A stretch of DNA of 62,611 nucleotides from Bradyrhizobium sp. (GTDB lineage Bacteria; Pseudomonadota; Alphaproteobacteria; Rhizobiales; Xanthobacteraceae): positions 1 to 62,611 of the forward strand of contig NZ_SSMW01000009.1 in NCBI RefSeq assembly GCF_004799405.1, in the 5' to 3' direction. The translations under genes were made by a program, and so were the position numbers. Position 1 is the stretch's first letter. Every line of letters begins with the position of its first letter. The notes below the pieces were generated by a model. It saw only the letters and a program-made list of their open reading frames with translations, was not told the DNA's origin and made no database searches. This document shows positions 25,577 through 35,531 of this stretch, piece by piece.

Positions 25577-26074
25577 TCAAGCTTTGGGGTCGAATTCGCT
25601 TTCGAGCCCGCCGACATGCTTCTGGGTGTAAAGCTCGATCCCGATCCGCCCGATCAGATCAAGCTGGGTCTCGAGGAAATCGATGTGGTGCTCCTCGTCC
25701 TTCATCAGGCTTTCGAACAGGTCGCGCGAGACGTAGTCCTTGACGCCGTGACAGTAGGTTGCACCTTCCTGATAGAGCGCTCGCGCGCCGACCTCGGCGG
25801 CAAGGTCGCACTCGATGATTTCCTTGACGTTCTGTCCGATCCGCAAGGGATCGAGCACCTGCATGTTGGGGAAGCCGTCGAGGAACAGGATCCGGTCGGT
25901 GAAGCGGTCGGCGTGGTTCATCTCCTCGATCGATTCCTTGCGCCAGGTCTTGGCCATCTCCAGCAAGCCCCAGTGATTGAGCAGGCGAAAGTGCAGCCAG
26001 TATTGATTGATGGCGGTGAGTTCGCTGCGCAGACCCTTGTTGAGGTAGTCGATGACTTTGGGGTCGCCCTGCAT
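25577..26074 (-). CDS. bfr: Bacterioferritin
   Basis: 165-residue iron-storage protein that assembles into a 24-mer cage with haem between subunits. Ferroxidase ligands are all present at the classical positions: Glu18, Glu51, His54, Glu94, Glu127 and His130; the haem ligand is Met52. It oxidises Fe2+ and stores it as a mineral. The start is fixed by the family ([15 protein letters not shown]). An iron control element lies 44-60 bases upstream, and bfd lies next on the same strand. Irr-type regulation (repression when iron is low) is expected from the site. Confidence 0.96.
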   Translation of the reverse strand: MQGDPKVIDYLNKGLRSELTAINQYWLHFRLLNHWGLLEMAKTWRKESIEEMNHADRFTDRILFLDGFPNMQVLDPLRIGQNVKEIIECDLAAEVGARALYQEGATYCHGVKDYVSRDLFESLMKDEEHHIDFLETQLDLIGRIGIELYTQKHVGGLESEFDPKA

Positions 26075-26117
26075 GGTGCACTCCGGCGGTTGAGGCCATT
26101 TGAGCTGGCCAACTTAA

Positions 26118-26134
26118 TTTAGAATGCTTCTAAA
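26118..26134 (-). promoter_or_regulatory. Iron control element (Irr box) of bfr
   Basis: TTTAGAA-TGC-TTCTAAA is a perfect 7-3-7 inverted repeat with the form of the iron control element recognised by Irr in Rhizobiales. It lies between bfd and bfr, 44 bases before the bfr start, where a bound repressor would cover the promoter. Confidence 0.75.
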
Positions 26135-26211
26135 TCAGATTGCGGACAGGAGCAAGCTTTCGGCCACAGAAGCCGGGGAACCTCAACAAAAGCCGCGGGA
26201 TCTTCAGGTTT

Positions 26212-26475
26212 TCAGGAAACGGCGAGCGCGAACTCGGCGTGGACATGCGGTTCTGCGCCGGCCTGGCTGTGCGGGCATCCGGCGCAGCAGGCTTTGGCAC
26301 AAGCGCCGAGGGCCTCATCGATGATGCTCTTGAGGGTCCGGGCGCACCGGCCGCATTCGGCGCTGCAGCCGAGGCAGCCGTAGATCTGCTTAGCGTTGCG
26401 GGGAAGATCCTCCGCCGCGTGGACGGCGCTGCGGACATCGTGGTCGCTAAGGACGTGGCAGGAACAAACGATCAT
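26212..26475 (-). CDS. bfd: Bacterioferritin-associated ferredoxin Bfd, with Cys-rich tail
   Basis: 87-residue [2Fe-2S] protein that reduces bacterioferritin to release iron. The N-terminus MIVCSCHVLSDHDVRSAV supplies Cys4 and Cys6, and CGRC (Cys41, Cys44) supplies the other ligands. Typical Bfd proteins have about 60-70 residues. This one adds a tail with CAKACCAGC, followed by His/Glu, that could hold another metal. ATG 26475 starts the conserved part; the open frame reaches further upstream but is not Bfd-like. A FixK/FNR-type box lies about 100 bases upstream. Confidence 0.88.
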   Translation of the reverse strand: MIVCSCHVLSDHDVRSAVHAAEDLPRNAKQIYGCLGCSAECGRCARTLKSIIDEALGACAKACCAGCPHSQAGAEPHVHAEFALAVS

Positions 26476-26804
26476 ATCGGCGGCGGACCCATCGGGAGGA
26501 AACCGAGGCCATCGATATTTAAGACCACGGCCGGATGCAAAAGGAAAATCCGCCTTTTCAAGTGATTCCAAATTGATCTCGATCAACGCCGGCCGCTTTT
26601 TTGCGAATCCCGTCCCCACGCTGCTCATCATTTCCTTTCGGCAAACGGCAGGAACACCCGATTGTGCGCCGCAAAAACGCCGTGGGACGGTCAAACTCCG
26701 CGGCTAAATGTGGCGGGATCGTTCATTGATCATTCAAGGGAAATGTGGAACTTTCGCTGCACAAACTGCTTATTCGCTGTCCTTCCAATGAGAAAGGTGA
26801 AGCC
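26476..26804. other. Intergenic region between bfd and the first glycine-zipper gene
   Basis: A 329-base divergent control region. It holds the FixK/FNR-type palindrome at 26573 and no other convincing gene. A ribosome binding site (AGAAAGGTGA) lies at its right end for the plus-strand gene. A near-palindrome TTGATCATTCAA at 26726 was considered and rejected as a second FNR site because its half-sites are too close. Confidence 0.6.
26573..26586. promoter_or_regulatory. FixK/FNR-type box
   Basis: TTGAT-CTCG-ATCAA is a perfect match to the FNR/FixK consensus TTGAT-N4-ATCAA. The centre is about 104 bases from the bfd start, so a class II promoter at -41.5 would give a leader of about 60 bases. 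It could also serve the plus-strand gene at 26805, but the distance (about 225 bases) fits less well. Confidence 0.6.
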
Positions 26805-27131
26805 ATGAGGAAAACATTGGTGGCACTCGCGGCCGTCGCAACCTTGGCTGTTTCGGCTGTGGCGGCGCCGGCCCATGCCCAACGCGGCCTCGGTGCAGCC
26901 GTTGCCGGCGGAATCATCGGCGGAGCCATCGTCGGCGGTGCGCTTGCGGCGCCCTATGCATACGGGCCCGGCTACTACGGTCCCGGCTATTACGGACCCG
27001 GTTACGGCTATTACGGCGGCCCTGCCTATGTCGCGGCGCCTGTTCCATATGATGATGGCTGTGTCTGGCAGCGGCAGCGGTTCTGGGACGGCTATGCCTG
27101 GCGGATTCGCCGCGTGCGGATTTGCGGCTGA
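26805..27131 (+). CDS. Secreted glycine-zipper protein (paralog 1)
   Basis: 108 residues: signal peptide (MRKTLVALAAVATLAVSAV to AHA), then a glycine zipper GLGAAVAGGIIGGAIVGGAL that could insert in or oligomerise at a membrane. A Tyr/Gly/Pro repeat (GPGYYGPGYYGPGYGYYGG) follows, and the protein ends with a C-terminal motif CVWQRQRFWDGYAWRIRRVRIC. The closing Cys-x20-Cys may form a disulfide. AGAAAGGTGA provides the ribosome binding site. The protein downstream at 27416 shares the zipper and the 'CVWxxQRxWDGYxWxxRRVxxC' motif but lacks the Tyr/Gly repeat. The function is unknown; envelope structure is a guess. Confidence 0.75.
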   Translation: MRKTLVALAAVATLAVSAVAAPAHAQRGLGAAVAGGIIGGAIVGGALAAPYAYGPGYYGPGYYGPGYGYYGGPAYVAAPVPYDDGCVWQRQRFWDGYAWRIRRVRICG

Positions 27132-27162
27132 TCCAGCCTGACCTGGCTTCGAATGGAACAAG

Positions 27163-27197
27163 CGTTCCGGAAACCATCTGCGTTTCCGGAACGTTTT
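27163..27197 (+). terminator. Intrinsic terminator after paralog 1
   Basis: Twelve-base arms (CGTTCCGGAAAC at 27163 and GTTTCCGGAACG at 27182) with a 7-base loop are followed by TTTT. It separates the two paralogs into different transcription units. Confidence 0.85.
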
Positions 27198-27415
27198 GCT
27201 GAATGTTGCCAGGAGCGTGCTTGTGCCGAACAGGCGCGGGTAACCGAAAAAAACCGCTTTTTGGGCCATTAGCTTCAGCGTGTTTGCTTGGACGTTTACT
27301 TGGAATTGACTGTTGTGCGCTTCTTTCCAGCGAAACGGCCAGTTTTGATTACGGCGTGCGAGTCACCTTAAACCCGGCGCTGACTTGAGGCGCCAACTCC
27401 AGGAGAGCCCAAGAC

Positions 27416-27691
27416 ATGAAGAAGACATTTGCTGCCTTCGTCGCGGTCGCAGCGATCGCCGCCGGTTCGCTGACCGCTACACCCGCAAGCGCACAGCGCG
27501 GCCTCGGCGCGGCTGTCGCCGGCGGAATCATCGGCGGCGCGATTGTCGGCGGAGCCATCGCGGCCAGCCGGCCGGCCCCCGTTTATGTGGAAGAAGCCCC
27601 GCCCCCGGGCTGCGTCTGGCGCACGCAACGCTATTGGGACGGCTACAACTGGAATTTCCGCCGCGTGCCGTTCTGCCCGCAGCCTTACTGA
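27416..27691 (+). CDS. Secreted glycine-zipper protein (paralog 2)
   Basis: 91 residues: signal peptide (MKKTFAAFVAVAAIAAGSL to PASA), zipper GLGAAVAGGIIGGAIVGGAI almost identical to paralog 1, a short linker with PAPVYVEEAPPPG, and CVWRTQRYWDGYNWNFRRVPFC followed by PQPY. The ribosome binding site is CAGGAGAG. The close match of leader, zipper and C-terminal motif to its neighbour indicates tandem duplication, with loss or gain of the Tyr/Gly insert. No partner is evident. Confidence 0.75.
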   Translation: MKKTFAAFVAVAAIAAGSLTATPASAQRGLGAAVAGGIIGGAIVGGAIAASRPAPVYVEEAPPPGCVWRTQRYWDGYNWNFRRVPFCPQPY

Positions 27692-27722
27692 TCCCGCGCC
27701 CAGTTCAACGCGCCTGATTTTG

Positions 27723-27752
27723 AAAACCCGGCCGATGCTTCGGCCGGGTTTT
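27723..27752. terminator. Bidirectional intrinsic terminator
   Basis: AAAACCCGGCCGA (27723) and TCGGCCGGGTTTT (27740) form a 13-bp stem with a 4-base loop. It has T residues on both strands, between the convergent glycine-zipper gene and the MltB-like gene. Confidence 0.85.
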
Positions 27753-27757
27753 ATGTT

Positions 27758-28984
27758 TCAGCGCGCCGCGCTCAGCGAACGCAGCACCGCTTCGCTGGGC
27801 CAGCAATCCACCTTGAGCCCGGCTGACTTCTGATAGGCCCCGAGCGCGGCGCGGGTCAGCATTCCGGCCTTGCCGTCGAGCTTGTCGCTGTAGAGGCCGA
27901 GGCGCGTGAGCTGGCGCTGCATCGCTTCGACATCCTTGCTGCGCAGCTGCGTCGAGGCCGACCATGGCGTCGCGAACGGCTGCGGGCTCGTCATGCGATC
28001 GCTGAGGTGGCCGACGAACAAAACATACAGATCCGAAAAATTATATTCCTTGATGACGAAATAGTTCTTGGTCGCCAGAAACGCCGGGCCATAGACGCCC
28101 TCGGGCTGCAGCAATGAGGCCGGCTGCGCCTGTTCGGCGGCGCCGAGCTGTTGTCCGCGTACCGGCACGAAGCCCAGCCGCAACCATTCGCCGAGCGGTT
28201 TTGTCACTTCCGGCACGCCTTGCGTGCAATCGACGCCGGCAGGCGCGCGCACTTCATAGGCCCAGCGCACGCCCGGCTGCCAGCCCTTGTTGACGAGCTG
28301 CTGGGCGGCCGAGGCCAGCGCATCCGGCACCGAATGCCAGATGTCGGGATGGCCATCGCCGTCGAAGTCGACGCCGTGCTTGTAGAACTCCGACGGCAGG
28401 AACTGGGTGAGGCCGGTGGCGCCGGCCCACGACGCGCGCATGTCCTTGCGCGTCACATCGCCCTCGCCGATGATCTTGAGCGCCAGGATGAACTCGTTGC
28501 GATACTGATCCTTGCGCCGGCCGACATAGGCCTGCGTCGCCAGCACGCGCACGGCATCGTAAGGCAGCGTGTAGCGGCCGTAATCGGTTTCGCGGCCCCA
28601 GATCGCCAGCACGACGCTGGCGGGCACGCCGAAGCGCGCCTCGATCGCGGTCAGCGCGGCGCGGTATTTCCGCATCAGCCGCTGCCCCTCTTCCGCCAGC
28701 CGCGCGATGCTGGCTTCCTTGATATAGTCGGCCGGCACCTGGACGAATTCGGCCTGCGAAGGCGCGCCGGTGGCGGGACGTCCGGGCAGGATCAGATCGG
28801 GCAGTTTGTAATCCGGCTCGAGGCCGCGGGTTTCGGCATCGAACGTCGCGCGCGAAACGCCCGCCGCTTGCGCCTCCGGCCACAGCGAGGCGATGAACTG
28901 TGTGAAGCCGGCATCGGCGGCGCGGGCGGGATGCAGCCCACAGAGAACGACGATCACCGCGACAATGAACGTCGACCTGTTCAT
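27758..28984 (-). CDS. MltB-type lytic murein transglycosylase with peptidoglycan-binding domain
   Basis: 408-residue exported enzyme that cleaves the glycan strand with formation of anhydro-muramic ends. It has a signal peptide (to ARAAD), then an SLT_2/MltB domain: FGVPASVVLAIWGRETDYGRY holds the catalytic Glu, followed by GATGLTQFLPSEFYKHGVDFDGDG and WGRE-type contacts. The C-terminal 65 residues form a PG_binding_1 domain (VEAMQRQLTRLGLYSDKLDGKAGMLTRAALGAYQ). It lies 6 bases downstream of ettA on the same strand, so it is probably co-transcribed, although there is no functional link. Confidence 0.9.
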   Translation of the reverse strand: MNRSTFIVAVIVVLCGLHPARAADAGFTQFIASLWPEAQAAGVSRATFDAETRGLEPDYKLPDLILPGRPATGAPSQAEFVQVPADYIKEASIARLAEEGQRLMRKYRAALTAIEARFGVPASVVLAIWGRETDYGRYTLPYDAVRVLATQAYVGRRKDQYRNEFILALKIIGEGDVTRKDMRASWAGATGLTQFLPSEFYKHGVDFDGDGHPDIWHSVPDALASAAQQLVNKGWQPGVRWAYEVRAPAGVDCTQGVPEVTKPLGEWLRLGFVPVRGQQLGAAEQAQPASLLQPEGVYGPAFLATKNYFVIKEYNFSDLYVLFVGHLSDRMTSPQPFATPWSASTQLRSKDVEAMQRQLTRLGLYSDKLDGKAGMLTRAALGAYQKSAGLKVDCWPSEAVLRSLSAAR

Positions 28985-28990
28985 ATTAAA

Positions 28991-30640
<1,650 letters not shown>

Positions 30641-30868
30641 CGCGATCCCTGAAAACGAGAGGATTTATGGAAATTTGCTGCCGCTGATGTAGCGGCGCGG
30701 CCCGCAAAGGGCAACCGGGCGATTAAGATTCAGGAAAGGTTGACGGCGGCAAGTCCGCCGATCCCGACAATGAGAACCGCTTTTTAATAAATCCGGTCCG
30801 AGACTGCCTCGATAACCACTGAAAGGCGACCTTCCGACAGAAGTCGCCAGGTAGAAGGCAGGCCCGTC

Positions 30869-31141
30869 ATGGCAACCATCGCTTCTTCATCCGCCTCACC
30901 GCTGGCGCACCGTCAGCCGCCTGAGTCCGGCTTCCTCGCCGAAGTCCGGGCATTCTGGCGCCTGTTCTTCGCCAGGGCATTCGATCCCTACCGGCCGGAA
31001 CTGCATTACATGCGCGGTCCTGGTCCGGCCTGGCGCGCCAGGCATGTGGCGGTGTCACCCGCGGTCCAATCGATGGTCGCCGAAATCCGGGCCGCCAAGA
31101 CTCTCGGCCCCTCCACTCCCGGCCCCTCCGCCCCTCTATAA
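30869..31141 (+). CDS. Small hypothetical protein
   Basis: 90 residues with no recognised domain. A Ser/Pro-rich start is followed by FLAEVRAFWRLFFARAFDPYRPELHYMRG, a likely amphipathic helix, and a Pro-rich end. It has an AAGGCAGG-type ribosome binding site. Coding status is moderate: the middle part looks protein-like, while the ends are low complexity. It is flanked by ettA (divergent) and the dehydrogenase gene. Confidence 0.4.
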   Translation: MATIASSSASPLAHRQPPESGFLAEVRAFWRLFFARAFDPYRPELHYMRGPGPAWRARHVAVSPAVQSMVAEIRAAKTLGPSTPGPSAPL

Positions 31142-31259
31142 TAATAGCCGTCACTTTTGTGGCGCCGGCGCTTGCACGCGCACGGATTGCGCGCGACCAT
31201 GGACCATCCCCGGCGGCGAAATCAAAAAGCCGCCTTCACTTCACCGGATGGATCTCGCC

Positions 31260-32219
31260 ATGACGCGGCTGCGCTGTGCAATTCTCGATGACTACCTGAA
31301 GCTGGCTCTGGAGGTCGCGGACTGGTCGAAGGTCGGCGATCGCGTCGATGTCACGGTGTTCAGCGAGCCGTTCGCTTCGCCGGAGGCCGCAGTCAGCGCG
31401 CTGAAGGATTTCGAGATCATCTGCGCGATGCGCGAGCGCACGCCGTTTCCGCGCGCCTTGTTCGCGGCCTTGCCCAAACTGAAGCTGCTGGTCACCTCCG
31501 GGATGCGCAACGCCGCGATCGACATGGAAGCCGCCAAGGACCACAAGGTGGTGGTATGCGGCACGCAATGGAGCCGCGATCCCACCGCACCGCTGACGAT
31601 GGGCCTGATCCTGGAGCTGACCCGCAACATCGGCCGCGAGAACGCCCGCATGCATGCCGGCGAACCGTTGCAGAAATTCGTCGGCATCGAGATCGAGGGA
31701 CGGACGCTCGGGGTGATCGGCCTCGGCAAGCTCGGCAGCAAGGTTTCGGCGATGGCGAAAGCGTTCGGCATGAACGTGATCGCATGGAGCCCGAACCTGA
31801 CGCCGGAGCGCTGCAAGGAGGTCGGCGTCGGCTACGCCAGCAAGGAAGAATTGTTCTCGACCGCCGATATCGTCACCATCCACGTGGTGCTGGGCCCGCG
31901 TTCGCGCGGACTGGTCGGAGCCGCCGATCTGGCGCGCATGAAGCCGACCAGCTATCTCGTCAACACCGCGCGCGGGCCGATCGTCGACGAAGCCGCGTTG
32001 CTGGCAACCATGCAGCAGAAGAAGATCGCAGGTGCTGCGATCGACGTTTATTCGGTCGAGCCGCTGCCGGTCGATCATCCCTTCCGCAAGCTCGACAACA
32101 TGGTACTGACGCCGCATCTCGGTTACGTCACCGAGGAAAGCTTCCGCAACCACTACAAGCAGATGGTCGAAGGCATCGACGCCTGGTTCAAAGGCGAGCC
32201 CAGGCACAGGTTGGCGTAA
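31260..32219 (+). CDS. D-2-hydroxyacid dehydrogenase family protein
   Basis: 319-residue NAD-dependent dehydrogenase of the phosphoglycerate/formate dehydrogenase type. The dinucleotide loop is LGVIGLGKLGS. The catalytic set is the Arg of VNTARGPIVDE, the Glu of SVEPLPVDHPF, and the His of LTPHLGYVTEES. An N-terminal substrate domain (MTRLRCAILDDY to about residue 100) is present, and there is no C-terminal ACT domain. The physiological 2-hydroxyacid is unknown. ATG 31260 is used; ATG 31248 is an alternative. It ends 18 bases from the convergent L,D-transpeptidase gene. Confidence 0.88.
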   Translation: MTRLRCAILDDYLKLALEVADWSKVGDRVDVTVFSEPFASPEAAVSALKDFEIICAMRERTPFPRALFAALPKLKLLVTSGMRNAAIDMEAAKDHKVVVCGTQWSRDPTAPLTMGLILELTRNIGRENARMHAGEPLQKFVGIEIEGRTLGVIGLGKLGSKVSAMAKAFGMNVIAWSPNLTPERCKEVGVGYASKEELFSTADIVTIHVVLGPRSRGLVGAADLARMKPTSYLVNTARGPIVDEAALLATMQQKKIAGAAIDVYSVEPLPVDHPFRKLDNMVLTPHLGYVTEESFRNHYKQMVEGIDAWFKGEPRHRLA

Positions 32220-32237
32220 GCCCGGAGTTGGAGATAG

Positions 32238-33428
32238 CTACCTTACCGTCACCGGCGCGGGCAGCGGCGGCACCACGGTCGGTCCGGCACCTGGAACACC
32301 GGCCGGCGGCATCGGCGGGCCGGCATTCGGTCCGGGCACCGGCTGCGCCGAAGCGGTTGTGGTTCCCGGCGGCGGACCACCCGGAAGCACGACCACGCGG
32401 GTGCCGACCTTGACGCGATCGAACAGGTCCGACACATCCTCGTTCAGCATGCCGATACAGCCGGACGAAACGAACTTGCCGATCGTCGAGGGCTGGTTGG
32501 TGCCGTGGATGCGATAGACGGTGGAACCAAGATACATCGCCCGCGCGCCCAGGGGATTGCCGGGGCCGCCGGCCATGAAGCGCGGCAGGTAGGGCTGGCG
32601 GTCGATCATTTCCGGCGGCGGATGCCAATCCGGCCATTCGGCCTTGCGCGAGATCTTCTGCACGCCGGTCCAGGTGAAGCCGTCGCGGCCGACGCGGACG
32701 CCATAACGGATCGCCCGCCCGCCGCCCAGCACGTAGTAGAGATAGGTGTTCGGGGTATCGACGATCAGCGTTCCCGGCGGCTCCTTGGTGGCGAGGGCGA
32801 CTTCCTGCCGGCGCAGGTTCGGCGCGAGTTGCGCAGGAGCGACCTCCGGCTGTTCGTCCGGCGGCAGCGCGGACAGCACCATCGGCCTGCCGTCGGCCCC
32901 CTGGGGAGGCTGCACGGTTCCGGTGACGCCGGTCGGAGCCCCGATCGCCTCTGGCGGCCGCGGACCGCGATTGTCGTCGTTGGGATAAACGATCCCCGCG
33001 CCCGGAATACGATGATCGCCGCCATTGTCCGAATAGGCCGGTTGCGGCTGGCCGGGACGGTTCGAATAAATCACGGGAGGCGGTCCGTCGGGCCGGCCGT
33101 AACGGGGGTCATCCGGCGAAAGGATCGGGCCCAGTGGAGCGCCCCGGTCGGAATAAACCGGCGGCCCCGGGGGCGACAGCGCGGTCGAACCCAGGCCATT
33201 CGGCGCATCGTCGTCTTCCAGCGCATCGAAATCCGGCGTGGCCGGAGCGCGCCGATAGTCGGCGGGATAGCCGGCGGGCGGATATGGCGGCGGCGCCGGC
33301 GAATACACCGGACCGGGAGGAGCTACCTGATAGCCCTGTTGAGCCTGGGCAGGCGAGGTTCCCGCTGAGCCTGCCGCCAAAACCGCGGTCAATGCAGCGC
33401 ACATCGTCAGAATGCGTTTGATCATCAT
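32238..33428 (-). CDS. L,D-transpeptidase (YkuD/ErfK) with long Pro-rich region
   Basis: 396-residue exported cell-wall enzyme that makes 3-3 cross-links or attaches proteins to peptidoglycan. It has a signal peptide (to AQAQ), then a Pro/Tyr/Asp-rich region of about residues 35-200, then the YkuD domain: TPNTYLYYVLGGGRAIRYGV, PRFMAGGPGNPLGARAMYLG, and the catalytic motif IHGTNQPSTIG...FVSSGCIGM with His308 and Cys324. A Pro-rich tail closes the protein. ATG 33428 is chosen at the signal peptide; the open frame upstream is not protein-like. Confidence 0.92.
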   Translation of the reverse strand: MMIKRILTMCAALTAVLAAGSAGTSPAQAQQGYQVAPPGPVYSPAPPPYPPAGYPADYRRAPATPDFDALEDDDAPNGLGSTALSPPGPPVYSDRGAPLGPILSPDDPRYGRPDGPPPVIYSNRPGQPQPAYSDNGGDHRIPGAGIVYPNDDNRGPRPPEAIGAPTGVTGTVQPPQGADGRPMVLSALPPDEQPEVAPAQLAPNLRRQEVALATKEPPGTLIVDTPNTYLYYVLGGGRAIRYGVRVGRDGFTWTGVQKISRKAEWPDWHPPPEMIDRQPYLPRFMAGGPGNPLGARAMYLGSTVYRIHGTNQPSTIGKFVSSGCIGMLNEDVSDLFDRVKVGTRVVVLPGGPPPGTTTASAQPVPGPNAGPPMPPAGVPGAGPTVVPPLPAPVTVR

Positions 33429-33784
33429 CGCTCTTGTATAGTCCCCAAGCCGACACCGGACCGTTAACGGGCAGATGGCCGAAGATAGCGGCGCATTCAA
33501 GACAAATCCCGCGAATTCGAGCCGGATTTGGCCATTTTTTAGTGATCGGGAAGCAGCGTTGCAGCTAAGCCTCACGGTTAAGAAAATGTTTTCAAACACC
33601 CCTCCGGTGACGCACGCCGCCGATTTTTAACAAACGCCGGGGAAGCCGTTGCGGTATTCTAAAGCAGCCTGATTCGCTGCGCGCTGGCGGTGTCCGCTGC
33701 GTCGCGAACGCGGCCAGATTCTGTGGTCACCGCGTTCCCGATGGCTCCAAGGCCTTTGCCGATGCGAAGGCGGAACTCGCGTTT
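33429..33784. other. Divergent promoter region, 356 bases
   Basis: Divergent control region between the L,D-transpeptidase gene and the hypothetical membrane protein gene. It is AT-richer than its surroundings around 33535-33640. I see no clear palindromic operator, RNA motif or additional gene in it. Confidence 0.5.
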
Positions 33785-34519
33785 ATGCTTCCCGGCCTCC
33801 GTTTTCTGTTCGCCGCGATCATGTTGTCGATGTCGATGCTGGTCTTCGGACTCGGCGCTGCGGCATTGCTGCGCGCCGCGCATCAAGAGTTCGCCGTCAA
33901 TCCATCCTGGCATGCGACCCCCGAAACGATGTTCGCGCAGCGAGGCGATGCCGCGAGACCTGTGCTGGCGATGATGCGCGTCGACGATACGCCGGCTGCC
34001 AAGCAACCGCCGTCGGATGGTGTTGCCGCGACGGCACCGGCCGAGCAGGCGCCCATGGAGGCGACGCCGGCTGAAAAGATTGCCGCGCTGAAGCCTGAGG
34101 ATTCACCGCCGCCCGAAACCGCTAAACCTCAAATCCCGATTGAGGCGGCATCACCATCAAGCGACGTGGCACCGGCGCCGGTCGCTTCCGCCATCGAAAC
34201 CGAGACCGCGGCGGTGTTGTCTTCGGCAAGTGCGCCGACGCCGACACCGCTTGTACAGGCGACATCGCCTGAACAAGCGAACGCAACCAAATCGCAGGAC
34301 ACCGGCGGCGCCTCGACCAGGATCGCCACACGGGGTGGTTCACCCGTCGCCGTCGAGCCGGGTTCCGGCACCAGGCCTGAGGGAAAAACCGTCAAAATCA
34401 AGAAGCGCAAGCACCCGCGTCGGACGGTCCATCGCCACAGGCTCGCACCGGGCGCTCGCGTAGCCGGACAAACGCTGCAGCCGGCCGCCAACCCGTTCGC
34501 GCAACCAACCAACCAGTGA
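33785..34519 (+). CDS. Hypothetical single-pass membrane protein with Ala/Pro-rich domain
   Basis: 244 residues. It has one N-terminal membrane helix (LRFLFAAIMLSMSMLVFGLGAAALL), then a segment VNPSWHATPETMFAQRGD that looks structured, then an Ala/Pro/Glu/Thr-rich stretch to about residue 195 and a strongly basic end (KTVKIKKRKHPRRTVHRHR). No enzymatic motif. Proteins of this build are common next to cell-wall genes in Bradyrhizobium; a structural or scaffold role is possible. The weak ribosome binding site (AAGGCGGAA) lies 10 or more bases upstream. Confidence 0.5.
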   Translation: MLPGLRFLFAAIMLSMSMLVFGLGAAALLRAAHQEFAVNPSWHATPETMFAQRGDAARPVLAMMRVDDTPAAKQPPSDGVAATAPAEQAPMEATPAEKIAALKPEDSPPPETAKPQIPIEAASPSSDVAPAPVASAIETETAAVLSSASAPTPTPLVQATSPEQANATKSQDTGGASTRIATRGGSPVAVEPGSGTRPEGKTVKIKKRKHPRRTVHRHRLAPGARVAGQTLQPAANPFAQPTNQ

Positions 34520-34527
34520 CGTGGCGG

Positions 34528-35388
34528 TCAGGCCGGACCGGTTGCGACCGGCGGCCCGTCGGGCAGCCCCCATTCCGACCATGAGCCGTCATAAAGGGCG
34601 CTGCCGCGCACCCCGAGCCGGTACAGCGCCAGCGTCACCACCAGCGCGGAGACGCCGGAGCCGCAGGTTGTGACGATCGGTTTTGTCGTGTCGACGCCGG
34701 CGCCGTTGAAAATGCGGCGAAGTTCTTCCAGCGGCTTCATCGCGCCGGTCGCCGCGTCGAACAATTCGGCGTAAGGCACGCTGCGGCTGCCCGGGATGTG
34801 ACCGGAGCGCAATCCGGGCCGCGGCTCGGCGACGGTCCCTTCGAAACGCGGACGCGGGCGGGCATCGACCAGTTGTTCGGCGTGCGTTTCCAGATTACGG
34901 ACCAGTTGCTGCTGGCTGCGGACGTAGCTCGGATCAAATTTGGCCCGGAATTTTCCAGGCTTCGGCGTGACCTTTCCGGAATGCGTCGGACGCCCCTCGC
35001 GCAGCCATTTCTTCAGGCCGCCATCGAGTATCTTCACATTGGAATGGCCGAACGACAGGAACATCCACCACGCCCGCGGGGCGGCAACCCAGCCGCCTGA
35101 ATCGTAGGCGACTACCGTATCGCCGGAAGAAATTCCAAGTGCGGATATGTCGCGCGCGAACTGCGCCGCATCCGGATACATATGCGGCCGCGGATCGCTG
35201 TGGTCGGATACGGCATCGACGTCGAAGAACACCGCGCCCGGAAGATGCGCCCCGAGATAGTCGTCCAGCGGCAGCGGCAGCACGCCGGGTAACTTGAAGG
35301 ATGCGTCGATGATCTTGACCCTGGGATCGTCGAGACGGGCGGCAAGCCAATCGGTGGAGACCAGCGGATCGTCGACGGATGATGTCAT
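34528..35388 (-). CDS. sseA: 3-mercaptopyruvate sulfurtransferase
   Basis: 286 residues in two rhodanese domains. The catalytic Cys242 is in TTCGSGVSALV, the CGSGV(S/T)A loop that marks mercaptopyruvate sulfurtransferases, as opposed to the CRKGVTA loop of thiosulfate:cyanide sulfurtransferases. The first domain (residues about 5-135, with VAYDSGGWVAAPRAWW) is inactive, with Asp in place of Cys, as usual. It transfers sulfur from 3-mercaptopyruvate to thiols or cyanide. A rhodanese and a VWA gene lie upstream on the same strand, with gaps of 143 and 58 bases. Confidence 0.92.
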   Translation of the reverse strand: MTSSVDDPLVSTDWLAARLDDPRVKIIDASFKLPGVLPLPLDDYLGAHLPGAVFFDVDAVSDHSDPRPHMYPDAAQFARDISALGISSGDTVVAYDSGGWVAAPRAWWMFLSFGHSNVKILDGGLKKWLREGRPTHSGKVTPKPGKFRAKFDPSYVRSQQQLVRNLETHAEQLVDARPRPRFEGTVAEPRPGLRSGHIPGSRSVPYAELFDAATGAMKPLEELRRIFNGAGVDTTKPIVTTCGSGVSALVVTLALYRLGVRGSALYDGSWSEWGLPDGPPVATGPA

Positions 35389-35531
35389 GTACCAGTCTCC
35401 TTGGTCGTCCTTCGGCGACGCGCCGTTCGGCGCGGGCCCCGGATGTGCAATTGCACGTCGAGGCGAACTCGCTCACGTCGTTCGCGCCCCGGAATGACGA
35501 AGCAAGTGGCTTCGCCGCCGCCGTCCCGACG

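Noticed and set aside
26726..26737. TTGATCATTCAA as a second FNR/FixK site
   Set aside because: The half-sites are separated by two bases too few for an FNR-type dimer; probably chance.
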